64,000 nucleotides of DNA, from positions 97,319,501-97,383,500 of the forward strand of contig NC_069659.1 of NCBI RefSeq assembly GCF_027244095.1. Direction: 5' to 3'. The stretch comes from Hemicordylus capensis. Its lineage: Eukaryota > Chordata > Lepidosauria > Squamata > Cordylidae. The translations under genes and the position numbers were made by a program. The notes below the pieces were generated by a model that was not told the DNA's origin, did not search any database, and worked only from the letters and a program-made list of their open reading frames with translations. Of this stretch, positions 56,800 to 64,000 are shown one piece after another. How positions within the stretch are numbered: the stretch's first letter is position 1; each line of letters opens with the position of its first letter.

Positions 56800-58540
56800 T
56801 TGATTACCATTGCATACACCTCCTTGCCATATTCCCACCCCACCCACTCCCCCAGGCCCTACCCCCCAGCCCCAAAATTGTGTCCCTCATTCTGGCAATG
56901 AATTGTTGGCAACCCCATCCAATACTGTGTCTACTGTGACTGACAGGCTGGTGAACTCCAGGGCGCAGCCAATCAGCACACCATGGGTGTGGGACCTAGA
57001 GAGCTGTTGGGAGGAAGGTAAGTTTCCTTGTGAGAAGGAGCAGGCTGGGAGTGCTGAGAGGATGACGTGTGGCCATAAAGGATTGGCTGCAGGAAAATGT
57101 CTCTGCAGCTCCTTGAAAGACAGGAGGGAAGGAAACCTGAATCCTCATCCAGGATTTGGTGAGTTCAAGACAAAGGAAGCCTGGGCTTTTGGCTCCAGGA
57201 AGTTTAGTCTAGCAAAAGTTTGTTTAGTCAGATTTTGCATTAGACTTTCTGTTTCTTTTTTGTGCGCTTTGTATATCCCTGATACTGGTCTATTATTGTT
57301 TATCTGCAATGTAACTAAACACTAGCCTTTGCCCATCCAGCCAAGGCGTTGCAAAAGACTCTGTAAGTTTTAATTGTGCTTTTGTATTTTCCTATATGCT
57401 TGTTCCTTGCAACTAAGAAACCACGATTTTTAAAGCGTGCTGTCCCAACTTCATCTGGGGTGCTTTTTGAAGTATTCTTGTAACTTACTGAGTATTTTTA
57501 CCTGTAACTGAAAGCTGAGAAAACCTCAGATGGAAGCAGTATGTAGCATTCTGAATAAAAATGTTTTATTTTTGTTATGTTCTTGTACAGGTCTCTCTGA
57601 GTAGATTTTTAACTCAGGAGAAAGTGGGAGACGGGGGCTAGAAGGTGTCTTACTCTGGTGCAATAACATCCTCAGACATTCAGCAACTACGAATTTTCTC
57701 ACCACATGTAGGCTTGCACATGGAAGATTTATGTACTTTTCTAATAGCAAAAGAAAGAGAGTTTTCCCTGGGAGGTTTAAGCTCTGCAATTGGGGGGGGG
57801 GGAGCCATTTTTGAATGTACCAAAAGTAAAGAAGAGTTTTAGGAGTAGCCTTTGCCAGAGAGTTCAGCAGGGATGATTCAGCATTTTTCCTTCCCCTCAC
57901 GTGAGTTTGCTCTGAGACAAAGGCTATAATCCACTACAATTAATATTTTACTAAAAGAAAACACACCTTTATGGTGAATCGGCAATTGCTTTCCATGGAA
58001 AGGATGAATTAAATAATTTGTATTTCTCTCATAATTTCACAAAATAACTTTTATTTGTTAAAAAGTACCTTTTGAACACTATGTGTAACACAATATATCC
58101 ACATGCCAGCAATATTTTTCTCATTCTTGCCATTAACACAGCTTATTCTCCCTAATGGAACATATTTGCTGCCATATGTTGTGATCGTTTCTCACATTCA
58201 GGATTGCATTCACACATTTCTCACACTATTAGATTTTAAAAAACGCACTTGCTACTTATTAAAAAATAGTTTTAAAAATACCCCTGCTGCCAAGTATATA
58301 CAACATAGGTAAAATCTAGCAGAACATAAAATAGTTTGATTTATTGCAACTTGTATTTTTACTAGTACTTTGTTTACTAACACTAGGAGATAAGGCATAA
58401 CAATCTGTTTCTGTTTAAAACGCTTTCTGTTTTAGATTCCAACTCTGCAGTCACTTGACATCAATGAAAACATTTAGAGCCCAATCATGCAGCCACTATT
58501 TCATATGAATCATTCTCACTAAGATTCTGAAAATGCTTGT
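56800..58540. other. Intergenic, nothing recognised
   Basis: Unique-looking sequence downstream of the DNMT3L polyadenylation signal; open frames are short and unmatched. Confidence 0.45.
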
Positions 58541-58549
58541 GAGCTTGGG

Positions 58550-59150
58550 TGTAGTACTGCGGTGGTCCTTTATTCAACTACATCCACTAGATCCACTGGG
58601 CTTTCTTGAAGGTGTAAGGTTCTTTAACTGCTTCAGTGTCTGCTGAGTGACTGTCAAAGATCAGGCAAAAGTACTCAATAAAGTAAAATCTCCAGCATAA
58701 AATGCAACAAGCAGCAATGGTATCCCAGTGACTGTCAAAGTGACTGTCAAAGATCAGGCAAAAGTACTCAATAAAGTAAAATCTCCAGCATAAAATGCAA
58801 CAAGCAGCAATGGTATCCCAGAAAACATTAAGGAGCAATATGGTTTGTGTAGATGTTTGATGCAAAGCCAATAAAAGTCAAATGAAAAGTCTTGTAGAAC
58901 TCAGTTGGTATAGAAATTACATGAACTGGCAATACTTACAGAATGGTTGCAGCGAAAAGCCTTTCCAGGTTTTATATCTCAAATAGCATCTTGATATGCA
59001 TACATACATGGCAGGGAAAGGTGTTTTTTTCTCAGCATGGAGATAATCTCATAACCTGCACATCAGATTACTGTTAAATGCACAGTTACAGTGGCAGACT
59101 GAAAAGACAGCAACCTTACTTTCAGTTTGGCCTTGAATGGTAGGTTTGTC
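58550..59150 (-). other. DNMT3L: DNMT3L 3' untranslated region with polyadenylation signal
   Basis: After the stop codon the minus strand runs about 580 bases to AATAAA at 58569-58574, the likely polyadenylation signal; cleavage is expected shortly after. The region contains an exact tandem duplication (58648-58821). An open reading frame across it (58587-58871) has no family match and is best read as untranslated sequence. Confidence 0.7.
58648..58821. repeat. Exact 93-bp-period tandem duplication in the DNMT3L 3' UTR
   Basis: An 81-bp unit at 58648-58728 is repeated without a mismatch at 58741-58821. A 12-bp partial unit, TGACTGTCAAAG, lies between them at 58729-58740. Perfect identity in otherwise aged non-coding DNA points to a recent duplication or an assembly artefact. 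Confidence 0.9.
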
Positions 59151-59295
59151 TTATGAAAAAGTCCTAAAATACTCTTTCAAGGGAACAAAAAATTCTTTAA
59201 TCAGAGTGGCTGGACGCTGAGAGAAAATTCTGGTTTTCTGTATGTTCTTTGCCAGGAGACACAAATCCACATACAAGGGTGAAACAGAGTATTTG
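59151..59295 (-). CDS. DNMT3L: DNMT3L terminal coding exon and stop
   Basis: 145 coding bases after a very strong acceptor (TTCTTTTTCTCTCCAG), entering in phase 2 so that the junction codon is AGC. It encodes S-K-Y-S-V-S-P-L-Y-V-D-L-C-L-L-A-K, a linker, then T-L-I-K-E-F-F-V-P-L-K-E-Y-F-R-T-F-S and TAA. Human DNMT3L ends K-L-V-K-N-C-F-L-P-L-R-E-Y-F-K-Y-F-S followed by a few residues. The stretch between the W-S-N-I-P block and this end is short, as in DNMT3L, and unlike DNMT3A, which has a long target-recognition segment here. A GC-rich repeat-like block starts about 30 bp upstream of the acceptor on the coding strand. Confidence 0.95.
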
Positions 59296-59327
59296 CTGGA
59301 GAGAAAAAGAAGCAAAGCAAGATACCA

Positions 59328-59670
59328 CTAGCTGGGCCTAGTTCTCCTGCCTCTGCTTTCACTTCCACCCCACCACTGCTGTTTTTTTGCCATCCCGCTC
59401 GTCGTCTTCGCTCGCCCCCCCGTCCATCTTCTTCCCCTGCCCGCTCCCTGCCGCCATCTTCCTCTCTCCCATCTGCCCCCGTTTTCTTTGGCCAGCCACC
59501 CAGCCGCACGCCACCATTCGCTGCCATTTTCTTTTCCTGCCAGCTGGCCAGCTACCACCACCATTTTCTCCCCCATCCCCATCGCTATCCGGGCAGCTGC
59601 TCTCAAACTCTTGCGAGAGCTGCCACACTTTGGATAGTAATGGGTATGCCTTAGAGAAATATATATAAAG
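59328..59670. other. GC-rich repeat-like block in the last DNMT3L intron
   Basis: CCATTTTC- and CGCCATCTTCC-type units give long open frames on the minus strand (Gly/Arg/Ala-rich), which are compositional. On the minus strand the block ends ...CAGCTAG before T, which could be a Helitron-type 3' end, but no hairpin is evident. Confidence 0.35.
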
Positions 59671-60026
59671 AAGATGTTCATACAGACATTCAAAGTTATA
59701 CTTGGAATTCTTTCTTTCCCTTATTCTGTATTAATGGAAGCATAATTTAGATTTTCATTTCTATCTATATAGGAGAATTTTTCTGACTCTACCCTCCCAC
59801 TTTTTCTTGGGAAATCTGATAATGTCTCATAATGGGTGCCAATTCTACTGCTGTGCTATCAAGGGTTGCCATCCTATTTCCCCACAGAAGCTGGAATGCA
59901 GGAATGGAGTTGGAGGTGCAGTGGCTGAGGTATACAAAGAAAAGACTAAAAGGCCAGTAAGATAGAGAAGTGGGAATGGGAAAGGAAGAAACAACTAATT
60001 AAAGGGCTGGTAGCTGAGACCCCTCC

Positions 60027-60104
60027 TGTATTCTACCAAAGAAAACCACAGGGCTCTGTGGGCGCCAGGAGTCAAAATCGACTTGATGGCACACTTTACC
60101 TTTA
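60027..60104 (+). mobile_element. Sauria-type SINE, tail fragment
   Basis: Only the last part remains: tgtattctaccaaagaaaac to GGAGTCAAAATCGACTTGAT-GGCAC. Confidence 0.8.
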
Positions 60105-60139
60105 GATGAGAGAAGTGGCACCTTCGCTAATTATGAACA

Positions 60140-60445
60140 TATTTATTTATTTAAACGTATTTTTATACCACCCAAAACTTATGTCTCTGGATGGTTTACA
60201 ACAAAATAAAAACAGAAAGTAAAACATTAGTTAAAACAAAAACAAAAAGTTTAAAACAAAACAACAATTTAAAATTTCTAAAACAATATTTTAAAACAGC
60301 ATTAAAATTATTAAAACAATATTAATTAAAAGCCTGGGTGAACAGATGCGTCTTTAAAGACTTTTTAAAAGCTGTCAGAGATGGGGAGGCTCTTATTTCA
60401 CTGGGGAGCGCATTCCAAAGCCTCGGGGCAGCAGCGGATAATGTC
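60140..60445 (-). mobile_element. L2-clade LINE 3' end
   Basis: The reverse-complement tail and 3' UTR parallel the first 250 bases of the 40-kb copy, including the segment agatggggaggctcttatt. It lies in the last DNMT3L intron. Confidence 0.8.
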
Positions 60446-61117
60446 ATTGGGATAATGTTAGTTCACTTCTGAATGAAAATATATCTTGTCCATGATGTTG
60501 GGCACTGTGGGAATGTTATGGAGGGATGGAATGTTATAGTGCTTAAGTATGATATGGAACCAACCACCATTTTAATTACATTTCAAATTCCAGCTGATTG
60601 TGGAAGAAAATGCCTCAGCAGCACTAAAGAGCCTTTGTGAGGAAGTAACACAGAGACGTGAGTTTTGGGCAGTATAGAAATGTGTTAAATAAGTAAAGAA
60701 ACAAACAAACCTGAGTTCAGAGGAACTTTATGGCAGCCTACCCAGCACCCACCCACCACAGATGGCCTGCAGAGGAAGGAAAGTGAAATGACATTGCATT
60801 GTTTTTCTTCTTCCCTTCTTAGTAGAAAAGGTGAATTGGCTTGAAAATAATTTTTGAGCAAAATAGTGACTACACGTTTTGCTCCATAATTCCGCTTCTA
60901 CAAGGGCTACAGCTTAGCTTTTTCCCCTTAGATTTTTAAAATGAAAGCTGAAATCCTGGAGAATCTGGGTGGGCTAAGCAATCTGAGTGAGATGCTTAAA
61001 ATCTGGGTGAAACCTGGAATTTCAGGGGGCATGGCAACTCTACCTCCCCAGGATTTTGTAATAACATCAGAGGGTTGTAGTGTTATGGAAAACATTCCCG
61101 AGAAAGCAGTTACTTAC

Positions 61118-61203
61118 CTCTGAACAGAAGGAATATTGCTCCAAATATGCACAGCGTTCTGGACGACATCATCATGTTGCTGATATCTGAGCAGACCTTC
61201 CAT
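61118..61203 (-). CDS. DNMT3L: DNMT3L penultimate exon
   Basis: An 86-nt exon with acceptor CATTTGAAAG and donor GTAAGT, phase 0 in and phase 2 out. It encodes M-E-G-L-L-R-Y-Q-Q-H-D-D-V-V-Q-N-A-V-H-I-W-S-N-I-P-S-V-Q. Human DNMT3L has M-E-P-V-T-I ... L-Q-N-A-V-R-V-W-S-N-I-P-A-I. The exon starts right after the R-F-F-Q exon just as in the family, and 86 nt is, as I recall, the length of the matching DNMT3A exon. A different frame of the same bases looks like a signal peptide, but it is spurious. Confidence 0.95.
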
Positions 61204-61689
61204 CTTTCAAATGAACAAAGTCATAGATATACTCCAGTGGTTAGAACTACATCTATGGGTGTCGCACTGCCAAGTGGAGATGGAAGGGGAAGGGGCAGTG
61301 ATTTTCTCTTCTTCTCTTTCCTCCCTCCAAAAGCCCTGTTCAGTTGCAGGAAAACATTTGATCTTCAATTCAAAGGTTGCTGCACAACCTTCAGGAATAT
61401 TTCCCTGCAAGTGGAAAGGGCTTTTGAAGGGAAGGAACAGAAGCAAAAACCACTCCCTACTCACCCCTCCATGCCCGCTTGGCTGTGCAGCTCTCTGCCA
61501 GACTTGCAGCCCTTCTTAAACTGACCTATTGCTGTGCAACATGTCAGCCATTTTATATACCACTACCACAACCAAACAATAATTCTTTATCCTGCACTTC
61601 CTCCAAGATCCTCAGCATACATCATCTGTTCTTTCCTCTCACACAGTAGACGACATATATTTAGTGTCTTTAATTTTAAAAACCTTTTA

Positions 61690-61828
61690 CTCCAGGGCTA
61701 CACTTCAGTCCTCCTTCAGATGTTGGCCTGCAACTCCCATAATCCCTGGCTATTGGCCACTGTGGCTTGGGATTATGGGAGTTGTGGTCCAAAAACAGCT
61801 GGGGGCCAAAGCTGAGCAGGCCTGTCCT
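61690..61828. mobile_element. Short palindromic MITE
   Basis: Pair gcaactcccataatccc / gggattatgggagttgtg around ctattggccactg; it lies in a DNMT3L intron. Confidence 0.8.
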
Positions 61829-62496
61829 ACTATAATGAAGCCTAGGTATGTATGTGACTGAAATAATATTCTTCCCCTGTTTCCATTTCCCTCTGTAGTC
61901 TCCCTTGTGCCAGCAGATTGTGAGTCATTCTGCCTAGAGCACCATGTACTTGGAAAGCACTATAAATAGTAGTATTAGTAGTAATAATACTTGCTTTGTT
62001 CACTTCCTAAACTGCTGCTTTTGTACTAATGAGCCAAACCAATAATGTAGGAAAATGGTGCTTCGGCACACCATGGCAAATAGAAAAGAGGCAATGAGAA
62101 ATCCTTAATTTGATTAGCTCCTGTTACTTTTATTAATATCAGCAATTAAGTTTTTTTTAGAGAATAGCAGTTTGAAGTAGTTCTGCATACTTTGCATCTA
62201 CAGAAAAATAGAAAATGATATAGCTATTAATGTTGGACCAGACATTCTTATCCATGTCCTAGCCACTTCCTCACTGTGAATTTCCATTCCCCATCACAAA
62301 ATGATGCAACTGATGAAAGTGATGAAATGGAAATTCCACATCAGCAGAAGTGTCAACTGTTTACACATATGACACCGCCTCTGCTATATTAGACCAGCTG
62401 TTGCAACTGCAGATTATGCCACTGAAAATCTCTTTCCGTTTAGTCTTAAAATTAAAGCAAAAAACCAAAAAAACCAAACTCTCATTAACTATATTG

Positions 62497-62556
62497 ACCA
62501 CCCTGAGACATTTTGGGAAGGGAGGTATATAAATCAAATAAATAAATAAATAAACT
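62497..62556 (+). mobile_element. L2-type tail fragment
   Basis: CACCCTGAGACATTTTGGGA ... AGGTATATAAATCAAATAAA with a (AAAT)n tail, 30 bp from the donor of the DNMT3L motif-VI exon. Confidence 0.7.
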
Positions 62557-62585
62557 TCTTGAAAGCAACTTGCTTTTGTGCTTAC

Positions 62586-62725
62586 CTGAAAGAAGCGAGA
62601 AGCTGTATTTCTCTCTTCTTCTTCCAGCACAAGATTGTCAATAAATAGCCAGAAAAATGGCTTGTCACTTCTTGCTGGGGGTCTTCCATACTCAAGGATT
62701 CGATAGTATTGGTAGAAATACCAGG
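62586..62725 (-). CDS. DNMT3L: DNMT3L exon, motif VI region of the methyltransferase-like domain (gene continues past window)
   Basis: A 140-nt exon with acceptor CCCTCTCAAG and donor GTAAGC, ending in phase 0. It encodes 46 full codons beginning W-Y-F-Y-Q-Y-Y-R-I-L-E-Y-G-R-P. DNMT3L is the catalytically inactive partner that stimulates de novo DNA methylation by DNMT3A. The match is the block K-P-F-F-W-L-F-I-D-N-L-V-L-E-E-E-E, where human DNMT3L has R-P-F-F-W-M-F-V-D-N-L-V-L. Active DNMT3A and DNMT3B have F-E-N-V at this point (motif VI catalytic Glu), so this protein shares the DNMT3L-type loss. The exon ends A-S-R-F-F-Q, like human A-S-R-F-L-E. Earlier exons were not found up to the window edge. 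Confidence 0.93.
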
Positions 62726-63649
62726 CTTGAGAGGGAGGCGAGATGAGAAAAAAAGCCATAAGGAGATGGCTTCCCAAAACACCCTTTGAACGTGGGCTTT
62801 AAAAGAAGACCAACACTGGCCGCAATCCTATATGCACTTATAACTGAACCCAATGGGACTGCCTTCTGAGTAGGGGTGCACAGGATTGCACTGTCAAGCA
62901 ATTAGCTCTGAAGACTGCAGTTGCCCAAGACTGAAATGGAACACATTTTTCTAACATTTACATCAGATATATTTGATTTTCCAAAGAAATAACATTAATT
63001 TGAAATGAAATGTGCCTATCTTTTAAATTGGATTCTTAATTTGACAAACTATCATTTTTTCCTTCTCAGTAATTTACACTACTGGACACATAAGAATACC
63101 AAATATTAACTGTATTGCTTTAATATACAACAGCCATTCAGAATCATGTGGCGGGAACTGCTTCAAGTGTGGTCATCTCCATGCAGTACTGCATGCTTCC
63201 AGCGTGATGGAAGACAGTCCAGCCTCCTTTACAGGAAGCAGAGCTCCATATTGTCCCAGTGACAGCTGGGAAGGCAAGCGGGGTATGCTGGGAGGTGTAG
63301 TCCTTCCAAGCGCTTTCCCCCATAGAGTTTTGTTTCAGGCTGTGTGGAGACAGCCACACTGTTCCAAAGAACTGGTGCATATTATTTGGCTTTGGGTGCT
63401 CCAAAGCACAGCCTTACTAGTAATGCATAAATGCAGAGCTAGACCACCTAGAGTTTTGCTTTAAAGACTAATTCAGTCATGCAGAGGGAGCAAGAGGCAC
63501 AGGCATGTAGCTCCTCACTCAGCCATCATGAGTAAGCAAATAGATGGTCACTTTCAGGAAAAGGGACCTAGACATGGGGAGATCTGGTAGCTTAGCCATC
63601 AATTCACTGGGCTGTTGTGAGAAGAATATGAGATTAACTACATGGTGCT

Positions 63650-64000
63650 TAGGGATGTGCAAAATATTTCGGGCACAGAACGATCTGTGCCCGAAACGAG
63701 CAATTTTGGGTGATTCGGGGCTGAACCGAATCACCCCCGATGTCCCCCGATATTTTTCGGGCCTGAGCCGAATCACCCGAAATTCGGGCATGAAAAATTC
63801 GGGTGATTCGATTCATGGTTGATTTGGGGGGAATTTTTGAAATTTTAGTGACTTTGGGGCAGTTCGGGGGCATAGCATGGGATCTGGGCATAATAGTGGG
63901 GTGGGGTGGTAGTGCCTAATGGGTGGAGGCTACCACCCCAATTTCAGGGGGATTGGGCAAAGGGCTGATTTTTTGAGAATTTTTGAAGTTTTAGTGACTT
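63650..64000. mobile_element. Second copy of the fold-back hAT (runs off the window)
   Basis: Begins TAGGGATGTGCAAAATATTT and follows the inverted right arm of the 27-29 kb element (tcgggcacagaacgatctgt, gggtgattcg, ggtggtagtgcctaatgggt). Only one arm is inside the window. Confidence 0.9.

Noticed and set aside
58587-58871. Minus-strand open frame containing C-I-L-C-W-R-F-Y-F-I-E-Y-F twice, briefly taken as the DNMT3L C terminus
   Set aside because: No splice acceptor fits, and the real C terminus with a matching phase is at 59151-59295. The duplication is in the 3' UTR.
59201-59693. Gly- and Arg-rich open frames overlapping the DNMT3L terminal exon
   Set aside because: GC-rich repeat composition; the true frame of the exon is fixed by the I-K-E-F-F-V-P-L-K-E-Y-F match.
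61118-61175. A first-exon-like reading M-M-M-S-S-R-T-L-C-I-F-G-A-I-F-L-L-F-R that looks like a signal peptide
   Set aside because: The other frame of the same bases gives the DNMT3L block Q-N-A-V-H-I-W-S-N-I-P with correct phases on both sides; the leader-like reading is a coincidence.

Overview
This is a vertebrate nuclear window, almost certainly from a squamate reptile (lizard or snake). It holds intron-split host genes in a sea of decayed interspersed repeats. The repeat set is squamate-like: a BovB/RTE LINE, tRNA-headed SINEs whose 3' tail matches the BovB tail (the Sauria SINE arrangement), 5S-rRNA-headed SINEs, an R4/Dong-clade LINE, many L2-clade LINE 3' ends, Tigger-like and hAT-like MITEs, a Helitron-like element and a Tc1-like remnant.

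Two host genes can be read, both on the minus strand. (1) ICOSLG (B7-H2, ICOS ligand), with seven proposed exons from 50362 down to 14453. The order is a split signal peptide (50349-50362 and 34074-34117), IgV domain (32715-33068), IgC domain (29123-29395), stalk plus transmembrane helix (24707-24856), a 36-nt cytoplasmic exon (18573-18608) and a tentative last exon (14453-14463). Splice phases agree throughout and the model gives 293 residues, close to the mammalian length. A CpG-rich promoter with a perfect kappa-B motif lies just upstream of the start codon. (2) The 3' end of DNMT3L (62725 down to about 58550): three exons with consistent phases, a stop codon and a polyadenylation signal. 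The earlier exons lie beyond the right edge. DNMT3L directly upstream of ICOSLG on the same strand is also the mammalian order, which supports both calls.

Layout: 1-14 kb lies 3' of ICOSLG and holds a satellite array, the R4 3' end, a nearly complete but dead BovB copy with two nested insertions, GC-rich repeats, a hairpin MITE and a Helitron-like element. 14.4-50.4 kb is ICOSLG with repeat-filled introns, including two large hAT-like fold-back elements with exact 8-bp target duplications, one ending 39 bp from the IgC exon. 50.3-51.5 kb is the promoter region. 51.5-58.5 kb is intergenic (Tc1 remnant, fold-back element, L2 tails). 58.5-62.7 kb is the DNMT3L 3' end, and the window closes in a second copy of the fold-back hAT.

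Biologically, the most notable point is that this non-mammalian DNMT3L already lacks the catalytic motif VI Glu (F-I-D-N-L where active DNMT3 enzymes have F-E-N-V) and has the short C terminus. No novel multi-gene system is apparent. Everything else of interest is transposon structure and its relation to the exons. Comparisons with mammalian proteins are from memory, not from alignment.
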